Shown one piece after another: positions 17,702-26,472 of a stretch of DNA of 64,000 nt (positions are counted from its first letter, which is position 1; each line of letters starts with the position of its first letter). The position numbers and the translations under genes were made by a program. The notes under the pieces are model-generated. The model searched no databases. It worked only from the letters and a program-made list of their open reading frames with translations, and was not told where the DNA came from. The DNA comes from an uncultured Microbulbifer sp. (GTDB lineage Bacteria; Pseudomonadota; Gammaproteobacteria; Pseudomonadales; Cellvibrionaceae): the NCBI RefSeq assembly GCF_947498635.1, contig NZ_CANMKV010000005.1, positions 62,001-126,000 on the forward strand, given 5' to 3'.

Positions 17702-18361
17702 ATGCACCTGGCAATTTTTGATCTCGACAACACGCTAATCGGCGGCGATAGCGATCACGCCTGGGGTGAGTTCCTGGTGGAGCGCGAGCATGTGGATGGT
17801 GAGCACTACCGCTTAAGTAATGACCGTTTTTATCAGGACTATCAGCGAGGCGAGTTGGATATTTTCGCCTATCTGGAGTTTGCCTTGGAGCCGCTCGCAC
17901 AAATCTCGCGCGGTCAGCTAGAGAATCTGCAAAGCGAGTTTATGCAGGAGGTGATCAGTGAACTTTGGTTGCCGGCGGCACAAGAGCTGATTGGTGAGCA
18001 CCGTCGCAAAGGCCATCACATCATGATTATTACCGCCACCAATCGTTTTGTGGTGGAGCCGATCGCCGCGCGCCTGGGGGTGGATACCCTGTTGGCGACC
18101 GAACCCGAAGAGCACGAGGGCCGTTTTACCGGCCGGGTGGCGGGGGACCCCTGTTACCAGGCTGGCAAAGTCTTGCGTTTGCACCAGTGGCTGGCGCAAA
18201 ACCCCGAATACGCGAGTAGAGAGAAATGGTTCTACAGCGATTCTATTAACGACCTACCCCTGCTCACTGAAGTTGAACACCCGGTGGCGGTGGATCCCGA
18301 TGCCCGTTTGCGCGCGGAGGCGCAGTCCCGGGGTTGGCCGATCATCAGCCTGCGCGACTAG
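17702..18361 (+). CDS. HAD-family hydrolase, SerB-like (subfamily IB)
   Basis: 219 residues. The catalytic motif I is FDLDNTLIGGDSD with nucleophile and acid/base aspartates; motif II is IITATNRF; motif III/IV is YSDSINDLPLL. This is the HAD-IB phosphatase layout shared with phosphoserine phosphatase-like proteins, with a helical C1 cap (residues about 20-90). The substrate is not known; in pseudomonads the equivalent gene near rppH is annotated as a histidinol-phosphatase-type HAD. I chose the ATG at 17702 because GGGGGA lies just before it; the ATG at 17687 is the alternative. Confidence 0.88.
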   Translation: MHLAIFDLDNTLIGGDSDHAWGEFLVEREHVDGEHYRLSNDRFYQDYQRGELDIFAYLEFALEPLAQISRGQLENLQSEFMQEVISELWLPAAQELIGEHRRKGHHIMIITATNRFVVEPIAARLGVDTLLATEPEEHEGRFTGRVAGDPCYQAGKVLRLHQWLAQNPEYASREKWFYSDSINDLPLLTEVEHPVAVDPDARLRAEAQSRGWPIISLRD

Positions 18362-18428
18362 GGCTAGATAACCGTTGTTAGCAAATGAAAAGTTGCGGCC
18401 TTTAAACCAATACAAAACGAGGAATGGA

Positions 18429-19607
18429 GTGAACGGATATACCCTTCGGTACATGGTTGCCGCCCTGCTGATGGGCAGCCTGCTCATCTTAATCGGTTGC
18501 GAGCAGAGAAGCGCCGAGCCGGCGAAAGTCGAGCGCCCCACAGCAAGCCAGCAGGTCGATGTAGAGGCCGCGGCCGATCTATCCCTGGCTATCTGGCAGG
18601 CGGGACAGGCCCAGGTACTCCACGCCCATGCCTCGGTGGAAACCCTACAGCGGGCGGTTCAGGCTCTGCTGGCGCAGCCCAGCGAGGAGCAACTGGAGGA
18701 GACCAGGCTCGCCTGGTTGGATGCGCATCGCGAGTTCGCGGCGACTCTACCTTATATTCAATTGGCCTTCTCACCCTCGGATCTGCGCGGTCAGGGGCGC
18801 AAGTTGCTGCTTGCGCTGGACAGTTGGCCCGCCCAGCCGGGCTACCTGGATACGGTGCCGGGTTACTCGGACAGCGGTATCGTCAACGACACCGCCATAG
18901 AGCTGACCTTGGTGAATCTGCGCAAGCAGCACCGCCTCACCGCGCACGAGGAGGCGAGCACCGGTTTTCATGCCCTTGAGGTGATGCTTTGGGGCCCAAC
19001 CAGCGAGCGTATGTCTGAGGATTTTGTCGCCGATAGCAATGGCGAGAAGCCGGAGGCCCTGGCGGCCAACCGCCGCCGCGAGCTAACCCGCCTGATTGTA
19101 AAGGGTATCGAAGAGGATATGGCTGGGTTGGCGCGCCGCTGGCCCACCTCGGCCAACAATCTCTCTCGTGCGTACCTGTCTCTCGGGCCAGTGGCCCGTT
19201 TGCAGCAGATCCGCGCCGCCCACACCCAGGTTATTGATGAGCAGCTAATGCGCCGGCTACCCGAGGGCTCTGAGAGCGATGTGGAAAGTGGCCGCGCCGC
19301 GGATTCGAAGCAGGCTCTGCTGGCGATTATGGCGACCTTACAGTCGAACTGGATACCCACAGGCGGTGGCGGTATGGCGGAGGTATTGCTCGATCGCCAC
19401 CAGGTCAGAGCGCTGGAACAGACTTTTTCCGACTTTGAGGCCCTGCTGTTAAAGATGGAGGATCCGTTTGAGCTGGCGGAATTGGGGCAGTTGGGCAGGG
19501 CGCGTAAGTTACTGGAGCAGATGGCGGGCCTGATGACGGGTACTGTGCATGTGCCGGTCTCAGAAAAGGATGTGATGCCAGTCTCGCTACCGGCTGTGGA
19601 AGACTGA
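18429..19607 (+). CDS. Imelysin-like (peptidase M75 family) lipoprotein
   Basis: About 392 residues. The GTG at 18429 has GAGGAA just upstream, and the product begins with a signal ending LLILIGCEQ, a lipobox. The mature domain has the imelysin motif GxHxxE in STGFHALEVMLWG and the helical pattern of the EfeO/ICMP family (ARLAWLDAHREFA-like helix, LPYIQLAF). Such proteins are periplasmic or surface lipoproteins tied to iron acquisition. No iron-permease or peroxidase partner is nearby. The stem at 19622 terminates it. Confidence 0.85.
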   Translation: MNGYTLRYMVAALLMGSLLILIGCEQRSAEPAKVERPTASQQVDVEAAADLSLAIWQAGQAQVLHAHASVETLQRAVQALLAQPSEEQLEETRLAWLDAHREFAATLPYIQLAFSPSDLRGQGRKLLLALDSWPAQPGYLDTVPGYSDSGIVNDTAIELTLVNLRKQHRLTAHEEASTGFHALEVMLWGPTSERMSEDFVADSNGEKPEALAANRRRELTRLIVKGIEEDMAGLARRWPTSANNLSRAYLSLGPVARLQQIRAAHTQVIDEQLMRRLPEGSESDVESGRAADSKQALLAIMATLQSNWIPTGGGGMAEVLLDRHQVRALEQTFSDFEALLLKMEDPFELAELGQLGRARKLLEQMAGLMTGTVHVPVSEKDVMPVSLPAVED

Positions 19608-19621
19608 GTCGACCCGCTTAA

Positions 19622-19667
19622 CCAAACAGCAAAAACCCCGGTCTTCGCCGGGGTTTTTGCTGTTTGG
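19622..19667. terminator. Bidirectional rho-independent terminator
   Basis: CCAAACAGCAAAAACCCCGG, loop TCTTCG, then the complementary arm ending GCTGTTTGG. The arms match almost completely, with internal A and T runs on both sides, so it ends both the imelysin gene and the convergent YcbK-like gene. Confidence 0.9.
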
Positions 19668-19681
19668 GGATCTGACATCGC

Positions 19682-20215
19682 TTACCAGCGACGTACAGGG
19701 CCTGTGTCCACGTGTACGAAGTTACTCTTCGGGTAGTAACCGACACCGCCCGCCTTTAGGTTCAGTGCGGCTTGTCTCAGCTTTGACAGAGACACGCCGG
19801 GCATCCGGATATCCAGAGCCATGCCGCGCGTGTGGTAACTGCGCTTGGCAACACCGCGGCCGGCAGCGCGCAACTTAGCGTTGGTCTTGGGCGAGCGGTA
19901 TCCAGAGATAATCTCGATGGTCCCTTTATAATTGAACTTCTCCTTCAGCTTATACACGATATCGAATAGCTTCGGGTCCATGCGGGTCACTTCGTTGGCC
20001 CTGTGGTCACGCAATAGTTTGTTGAACTGTTTCAAGCCGCCGTTGCTGTAGCTACCGTTTGTCCAGTAGGCGGTCTCCAGCTTCTCCCCAGTGTGCAGAT
20101 TGCGCATCTTCAGGGTGCGGGAGCTGCCGACTTTCGCGAAAGTCGGTCCGGCGCTGACCGCCGCCGCAGTTGCGCAGGTCACTGCCAGGAATCGACGTCT
20201 GGATGGGTTCTTCAT
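19682..20215 (-). CDS. YcbK/MepK-like DUF882 peptidoglycan endopeptidase, Tat-exported
   Basis: 177 residues. The N-terminus MKNPSRRRFLAVTCATAAAV is a twin-arginine signal (RRRFLA). The M15-type zinc site is visible in SGYRSPKTNAKLR, SYHTRGMALDIRM and NFVHVDTG. E. coli MepK (YcbK) cleaves mDAP-mDAP 3-3 crosslinks made by L,D-transpeptidases and is next to ldtD (ycbB), just as here. It is likely an L,D-crosslink hydrolase exported folded to the periplasm. It is the first of four - strand cell wall genes, read from its own promoter at 20281-20309. Confidence 0.9.
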   Translation of the reverse strand: MKNPSRRRFLAVTCATAAAVSAGPTFAKVGSSRTLKMRNLHTGEKLETAYWTNGSYSNGGLKQFNKLLRDHRANEVTRMDPKLFDIVYKLKEKFNYKGTIEIISGYRSPKTNAKLRAAGRGVAKRSYHTRGMALDIRMPGVSLSKLRQAALNLKAGGVGYYPKSNFVHVDTGPVRRW

Positions 20216-20535
20216 AATTCCGCCTCGTCGTTAACTCTCTTCGGTGCGCCCTTGGGTGGGGGCAACCGGGTACGGCGGAAAATGTACAAAAAATAACCAT
20301 TCGTTACAAATTACGACCTGCTAATTAGGAAATATTCAAAGGGTCCGACGGGTAAATTTTTGCTGGCGTACTAGCGGTTTTCGTGTCTCCGTGCCTGGAT
20401 GCTGACAATGTGGACAAAAACCAGAGACAGCGTTGTCATCTACAGACAAAACGTAAAAATTCGTTTTTTTTGCGACTGCCAAGTTTTATGCGAGTGCAGA
20501 AAGGCCATTTGGCGAGGGTGGCTAGTGCTGAGAGG
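20216..20535. other. Intergenic region upstream of the YcbK-like gene
   Basis: 320 bases with no supported gene. It holds the candidate promoter at 20281-20309 and an AT-rich tract. The + strand open frame across 20383-20856 is antisense to the L,D-transpeptidase gene and is rejected. Confidence 0.5.
20281..20309 (-). promoter_or_regulatory. Candidate sigma70 promoter for the YcbK-like gene
   Basis: On the - strand TTGTAA (20304-20309), a 17-base spacer and TACATT (20281-20286). Start of transcription would be near 20274, about 58 bases before the ATG. Match quality is moderate. Confidence 0.4.
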
Positions 20536-21696
20536 CTATTTATCCTGGTGATAGATATCGCGGCGGAATTGGGGGCGACCCTCCGTGTCTATCCAGGCTG
20601 TCATATAAACGATGTAGAGCCTGGGCGCGGGCTTGATCGAAACCTTGAGGGGCTCATCGCCAATGGCAGCCTGGGCTATGCGGGTTCTGTCCCACCCCTG
20701 GGATTGCAGCAGGGTATAGGCGAGCTCCTCGGGTTGCTGCAGGCGAACACATCCGTGGCTAAAAGCCCTTTGGTGCTCTGTAAAGAGACTCTGAGCCTGG
20801 GTGTCGTGGAGAAATATGGCCTGCTTGTTGGGGATAACAAACTTCACCTTACCTAGGGTGTTACCCGGGCCACTCACTTGGCGCAGGGTGGCGTGGCCGC
20901 CGGCGGCTCGGTCCAGGCTTTCACTGGTGATTGGAGAGGTTTTGCCGCCGCGGTACTGGATAATGCGATAACCGCGCCGGTGCATAGCGGCCGGGTTGTG
21001 TCTTGCCTTGGGCAACAATTCTGTGATCAGGATGCTGCGTGGCACAGTCCAGGTAGGGTTGAACACCACACTGGTGATATGGGTGTGTAAATTTGGGGTG
21101 CGGCTACTGTTTTTACCTACCACAGTTTTCATGTCCAGTTTGATGCGGCCTTCCTCTACCAATTGCAGGCGATAGTCAGGCACGTTCACCAGTACATAGC
21201 GGCTCTCAGTAAGAGGGGGGAGCTTGTCCCAGCGCTGCGCATTCCTCGTCATTTGCGCGGCTCTTTCCATGGGGGAAACCGACAGGGCTGCGAGGGTCTC
21301 CCCTTCGGCGACGCCGCTGGGTGTCAGGCCGTGACGACGCTGAAAACGTCTTAACGCAGATTGCAGTGCGCTATCAAAACGCATAGGGTCCTTCTGTGGG
21401 GCGGATACAGGGCCGGGCTGACCGTGGTAGTCCCCATAGAGCTCCAGCAGTTTGCGAAGCTGTAATACCCGCTCACCCCTATCCCCCGCCCGCAGAGGGC
21501 CGTTTTGAGGAATTGGACGCCAGTATTTGGCCAGCGCGCGGTAACGGCTGGCTTCGCTGCGCAACTGGTCGCCCATGCTGGCCGTATCCAGGGCCGCAGC
21601 CTCCCTGGTGGCGAGGGCACCGTTGATTGGGGCAGCGGAGGCGATGGCCACTGCCAGTAGGGCAACTAGCCAAAGGTGGCGGGGATACCAAGCCAT
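20536..21696 (-). CDS. L,D-transpeptidase (LdtD-like), paralogue 1
   Basis: 386 residues. A signal peptide (MAWYPRHLWLVALLAVAIAS) is followed by a PG-binding domain (RAGDRGERVLQLRKLLELYG and FQRRHGLTPSGV) and a YkuD catalytic domain. The catalytic cysteine is about C316 in AFSHGCVRL, with the preceding histidine in FLHDTQAQSLF. L,D-transpeptidases make 3-3 crosslinks or attach proteins to peptidoglycan in the periplasm. LdtD of E. coli is 615 residues; this one lacks most of the N-terminal domain. It is transcribed towards the YcbK-like gene, 320 bases away. Confidence 0.92.
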   Translation of the reverse strand: MAWYPRHLWLVALLAVAIASAAPINGALATREAAALDTASMGDQLRSEASRYRALAKYWRPIPQNGPLRAGDRGERVLQLRKLLELYGDYHGQPGPVSAPQKDPMRFDSALQSALRRFQRRHGLTPSGVAEGETLAALSVSPMERAAQMTRNAQRWDKLPPLTESRYVLVNVPDYRLQLVEEGRIKLDMKTVVGKNSSRTPNLHTHITSVVFNPTWTVPRSILITELLPKARHNPAAMHRRGYRIIQYRGGKTSPITSESLDRAAGGHATLRQVSGPGNTLGKVKFVIPNKQAIFLHDTQAQSLFTEHQRAFSHGCVRLQQPEELAYTLLQSQGWDRTRIAQAAIGDEPLKVSIKPAPRLYIVYMTAWIDTEGRPQFRRDIYHQDK

Positions 21697-21723
21697 AGTG
21701 AACTCCCGCTGGAGTGATTAAAT

Positions 21724-22962
21724 TCAGCCACGGTTTGCCCCTTTGCCGGGTTTGTCGCGCTGGTAGATATCCGGGCGAAACTGCAGTTGGCCTTTTTCAT
21801 CCACCCAGGCGGTCCAGTAGGCGATATAAACCGGCAGGGTTTTCTTTAATGCGACGCCGTGGGTGCGACCGCTCATTAATGCGCGCTCGATACGCGCGCT
21901 GTTCCAGCGGTTTTGTTCCGCGAGCATCATGCGGGCAAACTTCAGGGGTTTTTCCAGGCGTATACAGCCGTGACTGAAGGCGCGTTGGGACTTCTTGAAA
22001 AGGTGTTTGCTGGTGGTGTCGTGTAGGAAGATGGCGTGGCGATTGGGGATCACAAATTTGACGCGTCCGAGAGCGTTTCCTGGTCCGCCCTTCTGCTGCA
22101 GGGAGACTTGACCCCGGCGCACTGCGGCGACATTACCGCGGGTGAAGGGAACGGCTCTGCCGCGGTGATTGATCAATCGGTAACCCTTCGCGCTCAGCGC
22201 CGAGCTGCCCTTGGGCAGTAGCTCGCGCAGCGCGATGCTGGGTGGAACCCGCCACACCGGGTTGAATTCGAGGCGGGTCATGCGCGTGGTCAACTGCGGA
22301 GTCTTGTGTTTAGGTTTACCCACGACGACCTTCATGCGGAATTGCTCCCGCTCGCCGTCGATCAGGCGCAAGTTAAATTCGGGTACATTGACGATGATGT
22401 ATCTGGGCCCCAGATCTTTGGGAAGTTCCTCCCAGCGGGCGATATTGGCGGCGAGAATACGGGCGAGTTTTTCCGGGTTCGTATTGAGTCGGCTGCGGGT
22501 GCGCTCGTCCACCAGGCTATCGGCTTTCAGGCCGTGACGGCGCTGAAAGCGACGGACAGCCGCCTGCAGCGGTTTATCGTAGACGTCACCGTGGAGTGCT
22601 TCTTCTGCCTCTTTGTCACTGAAATCAGCGGGACGGAAATCCCCGTAGAGCATCAGCAGGCTGCGCAACTGGGCCACTCGGGGGCCACGGCTGCCAGGCG
22701 TTATCGGTTGCCCGGCATCCAGAGGGCGCCATTGATTCCCCTGGGCCAATCCCCTATAGCGGGCCAGTTCCTCGCTGAGCAGACTGTATTGTCTGCCGTA
22801 AGGTGAAAAGGGGTCTCTCCCTGCCACGGGCAATTCCAGTTTTTCGCCGCTGCTCGCCAAGACCGGGGCAGTATCAATGCCCAGAGCAATGGTTAGCACG
22901 AGGGCCATTGCACCACGGTGATTTGGCGTTCTGTGAAAGGAAGAATGGTTGTCAGCACCCAT
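21724..22962 (-). CDS. L,D-transpeptidase (LdtD-like), paralogue 2
   Basis: 412 residues. An N-terminal signal or anchor (MALVLTIALGIDTAPVLAS region) leads to a PG-binding domain (GSRGPRVAQLRSLLMLYGDF and VRRFQRRHGLKADSLV) and a YkuD domain with the catalytic cysteine at about C333 in AFSHGCIRL; the active-site histidine lies in FLHDTTSKHLF. It is 27 bases upstream of paralogue 1 in the same direction, so the two are probably co-transcribed. Sequence between them is clearly related, including NVPEFNLRLIDGE and PNRHAIFLHDT. Confidence 0.92.
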   Translation of the reverse strand: MGADNHSSFHRTPNHRGAMALVLTIALGIDTAPVLASSGEKLELPVAGRDPFSPYGRQYSLLSEELARYRGLAQGNQWRPLDAGQPITPGSRGPRVAQLRSLLMLYGDFRPADFSDKEAEEALHGDVYDKPLQAAVRRFQRRHGLKADSLVDERTRSRLNTNPEKLARILAANIARWEELPKDLGPRYIIVNVPEFNLRLIDGEREQFRMKVVVGKPKHKTPQLTTRMTRLEFNPVWRVPPSIALRELLPKGSSALSAKGYRLINHRGRAVPFTRGNVAAVRRGQVSLQQKGGPGNALGRVKFVIPNRHAIFLHDTTSKHLFKKSQRAFSHGCIRLEKPLKFARMMLAEQNRWNSARIERALMSGRTHGVALKKTLPVYIAYWTAWVDEKGQLQFRPDIYQRDKPGKGANRG

Positions 22963-23143
22963 AAATCACCCCTGTAAGCGATAAGCGACCAAAAAGATCG
23001 ATCGCACCGCTCACATTGATAACTTGTGACTCACGGGCCCTTCATATTATTGAGGAATGACCTATAGGTGTTTCTCAGAAAAAAAGAATACAGGGTGTGG
23101 AGGTGGGAGGCTAAGGGCGGTCCATCGGACCGCCCCGAAGTGC

Positions 23144-25108
23144 TCAGAACTGGTTGTCGGTTAACCCGTCCTTACCATAGATATCCGGGCGGAAATTCAG
23201 TTTGCCCTGTCCATCCACCCAGGCGGTCCAATAGGTGATATAGACCTTCACCAATCGGTTTAAATCGACATCGGTTGTCTTCTCTCCGACAGTGAGTTGG
23301 TCGATACGCCACTGGTCCCAGTCCCCCTGGGGACGCAAAAGGGCCTCGGCCAGGTGGCGTGGTTTTTCCAGGCGAATACAGCCATGGCTATAGTCCCGGT
23401 CCGTGAGGGAGAACAGGGTGCGCGCGCGGGTGTCGTGCAGGTAGATATCGTGCTTGTTGGGAATTTCGAACTTAACCCGCCCAAGGATATTTTCCTCACC
23501 GCCCATTTGGCGCATCAAATAAGAGCCTGCACCGGCGGCAGACAAGTTATTGCTGGTGAGAGGCAGGTGTTCGCCGCTGCCACTCACCACCCGATAACCC
23601 ATGTTCTCCATACCCGCAGGGTTTTTACGTGCCTTGGGCAGGATCTCATTGACTAGGATACTGCGCGGTACTGTCCAGGTAGGGTTAAAGATCACCTTGC
23701 TGACCCTGGTGGTAATTTCTGGAGTGGCGTGTTTTTTCTTGCCTACCACAACATTCATCGCCAGCTTCACCCGGTCATCCTCCACGTATTGCAGGCGGTA
23801 GGCCGGGATGTTCACCTGGATGAAGCGCTTGCCAAGAGTGGCGGGCAATTCCTCGCGACGCTGGATGTTCATCTCCACAATCCTGGCGCGCGCGGTGGGT
23901 GAGAGATTCAGGCGTTTGCGGGTAGCGCGCCCGACAATGCCGTCCGGTTTGAGCCCGTGGCGCTTCTGGAAGCGCAGTAGCGCCTCGTGCAGGCCCCGGT
24001 CGAAGCGATTGCGGTCAACTCCGCCATAGCTGTAGCGGCCCTGGTAGTCTCCATAGAGCGTGAGGATATCTCTCAGGCGGCCCACGTGGGGGTGACGGGC
24101 CCCCATGGTCATGGCCGGTCCGGGAGGTATCGGGCGCCAGCGACCACTGCTGGAGATTTTGCGCAGCCGTTCAAGAGCGCTTCTGAGTGCGTAGACATCG
24201 CTACCGTAAGGCGTACTTTCCTCGAAGTAAGGTCCCTCGCTGTTTTCTGAACGTGATGGAGAAGCCCGGCGGGGCTCATTACTATTGCGGCCCTGATTGT
24301 AGTAAACCCGGCTGCCGTCCCTGCGGGCACCGGCGTTGCTACCAGCGTTTTCACTGTGGGAGTTGTAGCGGGTACGCTGCTCATTGCGGGTTCTAGTGGA
24401 CCCGGAGAGCTTGCGTTCGCGGTCGGTATTGTACTCGCGGGAGTAATAGCGGCTGCGCGGTTTACTACCAATATTGCGCGCCCGGTCATAGCCGCGGAAG
24501 TATTTGCGCCCACTGGGCTCATTGCTCGTCTGTTGTGGGGCCCTGCCGTAGGCCACCATGCGAAAGCCCTGGTGTTCGCGCAGAACAGGTGTTACGCCCC
24601 GGCGCGGGCGGCTCTTTGGATGGATTCTGTCGAGCTGGGTATCTTGGGCATAGGACACAAAAGCGTCGGTCAACAAGATATCCAGCACCGCGGCCATCTG
24701 CAGGCGCTGGGGTGTGTCCCGCAAGGTGCGGTCGAAATAACCGAGGTGATAGCGATAGTCCACCATACTGCTGGGGTTGCCGGAGCTGGCCGCGGTCAGC
24801 TGTTTTAGTAGGTCGTTGGCGCTGTCGCTCAGGTTGTAGTTATCGAACCAAAGCAGGCGATAGTTGGTGCGCTGGTAAATTCTGCGCACTGCAGCGGGGT
24901 TGAAGATAGGATCCTGGGCGGGCCATGCGTCGGGGTTCTCTTCCAGCCAATGCACCAAGTGCGGGCGAACCGCGTTCTCCGGCAACACCGGCACCGTTTT
25001 CTGGTTGGCGGAAAAGGCGTAATAAAGGATAGAGACGCAGAGACTGCCGAGAATCAGCACGGGCAGAATGGATTTGTGATTGCGCTGCTCTGGGTTGAAA
25101 TAAGACAT
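23144..25108 (-). CDS. L,D-transpeptidase (LdtD-like), paralogue 3, with basic disordered insert
   Basis: 654 residues from the ATG at 25108; the frame is open to 25237, but AGG just upstream and the LdtD-like start support 25108. Residues 14-32 form a membrane anchor. An LdtD-type N-terminal domain (about 45-185, YRLLWFDNYNLSDSANDLL) follows. Residues about 190-300 are low complexity, rich in R, S, N, Y and G, and not found in E. coli LdtD. Then come a PG-binding domain (LRFQKRHGLKPDGIVG) and a YkuD domain with catalytic cysteine about C577 in DYSHGCIRLEKP. It is the full-length member of the cluster, 181 bases upstream of paralogue 2. Confidence 0.93.
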   Translation of the reverse strand: MSYFNPEQRNHKSILPVLILGSLCVSILYYAFSANQKTVPVLPENAVRPHLVHWLEENPDAWPAQDPIFNPAAVRRIYQRTNYRLLWFDNYNLSDSANDLLKQLTAASSGNPSSMVDYRYHLGYFDRTLRDTPQRLQMAAVLDILLTDAFVSYAQDTQLDRIHPKSRPRRGVTPVLREHQGFRMVAYGRAPQQTSNEPSGRKYFRGYDRARNIGSKPRSRYYSREYNTDRERKLSGSTRTRNEQRTRYNSHSENAGSNAGARRDGSRVYYNQGRNSNEPRRASPSRSENSEGPYFEESTPYGSDVYALRSALERLRKISSSGRWRPIPPGPAMTMGARHPHVGRLRDILTLYGDYQGRYSYGGVDRNRFDRGLHEALLRFQKRHGLKPDGIVGRATRKRLNLSPTARARIVEMNIQRREELPATLGKRFIQVNIPAYRLQYVEDDRVKLAMNVVVGKKKHATPEITTRVSKVIFNPTWTVPRSILVNEILPKARKNPAGMENMGYRVVSGSGEHLPLTSNNLSAAGAGSYLMRQMGGEENILGRVKFEIPNKHDIYLHDTRARTLFSLTDRDYSHGCIRLEKPRHLAEALLRPQGDWDQWRIDQLTVGEKTTDVDLNRLVKVYITYWTAWVDGQGKLNFRPDIYGKDGLTDNQF

Positions 25109-25552
25109 GGTACCTCGGCGATACAGCAGGGGCCCGGTGTTGTCCTGTGGATAATGCCGGGCGCCAGATCGTTCATACCTTCCGAACCTGAAGCGAACCC
25201 ATCCTGAGACTGTTTGGTGTCTAGCGATGGCTCGCACTTGTCATGCGTCCCGCGCGACGTCCTCTTATTGAGACAGTAATTGGCGTCACACTTGCGCGAA
25301 ACTCAACCAATTCCAGTCTGTGAATCTAAGTATGGCAATAAATGCAGAATTTGCTTGGCGTTTCTTTCTTCTGAGAATAGGTGCCGCGGCTACTGCTGTC
25401 GGAGCGCCGAAAAAATCGTAAATTGCTCAATGGCGTTCTGGTATTGGTGGAAATTTATCAACCAGTCACTCTGTGCTTGGACGAATAGATACGGCCAACT
25501 TTTCGGTCAGCCCTCAAAAACCTTACTAATTTCAGGGGCTTGCCGAGGGCTG
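25109..25552. other. Intergenic region without a supported gene
   Basis: 444 bases between the third L,D-transpeptidase gene and the NRDE-protein gene. A 98-codon + strand frame at 25280-25576 has no family signature, unusual residue content (many Cys and Trp) and no clear ribosome binding site. I see no RNA or terminator here. Confidence 0.4.
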
Positions 25553-26377
25553 TTAGGGGATGGAAAAGTGGCGTAGTGGTCCGGAACGTGTCCCCTGGGT
25601 AAAGCTCTGTTCCCACAGCTGGGTCAGGCCGCTGCGGTGAACCGCAATAATCGTGCTGGCGCGAGTTCCATAACCTTGCGCGATGTCGCCATCGGCAACA
25701 TCGTTTGGCAGGAGATTCTCTCTCTGCACTATCCGCACAAAAATTGGCGACAGGGCACGTTCCAAAGGCAGGCCCGCGCCGGTATTGGGTAGTCCCGCGT
25801 CCGCTGCTGGGGAGGTATCGCGGAGGAGGCTCAGGGCGGGACCAATAAAGTTCGTTTGGTTGATTGGGCCATCGACGCACCTGATCATTTCCGCCAGCGC
25901 GGCTTTGCCCTTTTCAACCTTGGGCCAGGGGGCATCGGGCGCACCGTTGGAGATACCGTGCACACCGGAAGAAAAGGCAAAAGGGCGGTGGCGGTTGCCG
26001 GCACAGACCAGGGGTTGGTTGGCACCCTGGGCGAATAACAGCGCATTAAATCCGCGATATCGCACGCCCTCAAGGCCCTGTGCGAACTGTTCGGGGGAGC
26101 TGTAAGTCGTCAGGAATTTCTGTGGGATTTCTCCGCGAGACAAAACATCGCCGGGTTCCGCCCGGTCGGGCTCGCGGATGTTGGTGACGGCAGCCACCCG
26201 CCCCCGAGCGATACCCGCCCAAGTACCCCCCGCCCGCAGGTCCCGCCCCGCGATCATTTGGCCGCCCCTCCAGGGCCCCGCTGGATCAGTTTCTCTGGCG
26301 TAAAATTCATCTCGATTGGCAATCAGCAGAAGCGGGTAGTCCGGGTGGCAGTGGTAGGCAAACAGCAATAGGCAGAT
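25553..26377 (-). CDS. NRDE family (TANGO2-like) protein, apparent ATC start
   Basis: About 274 residues. The NRDE motif is in LLLIANRDEFYARETDPAG, and the GGTWAGIARGRVAAVTN motif follows. Members of this family begin Met-Cys-Leu, with Cys2 conserved (an N-terminal-nucleophile-like position). The frame reads I-C-L-L-LFAYHCHP, with ATC at 26375-26377 in place of ATG. AGGA lies seven bases upstream of the ATC; the next usable codon, TTG at 26368, is 16 bases from AGGA and would drop the Cys. TANGO2 homologues have been tied to heme or lipid handling; the bacterial role is unclear. The gene is divergent from lgt. Confidence 0.85.
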   Translation of the reverse strand: MCLLLFAYHCHPDYPLLLIANRDEFYARETDPAGPWRGGQMIAGRDLRAGGTWAGIARGRVAAVTNIREPDRAEPGDVLSRGEIPQKFLTTYSSPEQFAQGLEGVRYRGFNALLFAQGANQPLVCAGNRHRPFAFSSGVHGISNGAPDAPWPKVEKGKAALAEMIRCVDGPINQTNFIGPALSLLRDTSPAADAGLPNTGAGLPLERALSPIFVRIVQRENLLPNDVADGDIAQGYGTRASTIIAVHRSGLTQLWEQSFTQGTRSGPLRHFSIP

Positions 26378-26472
26378 GACGTATTCCTGGGAGGCGGCTG
26401 ATGGCGCGCCTCTTTCGCTGGGGGGCGCTTTGCGACCATAATACGCGCTTCGCCAACAATCTCGATTCTCCC

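Noticed and set aside
20383..20856. 157-codon + strand frame near the YcbK-like gene
   Set aside because: Mostly antisense to the L,D-transpeptidase paralogue 1; no ribosome binding site or family motif.
25280..25576. 98-codon + strand frame in the gap after the third transpeptidase gene
   Set aside because: Unusual Cys/Trp-rich residues, no recognisable domain, no Shine-Dalgarno, overlaps the NRDE gene end.
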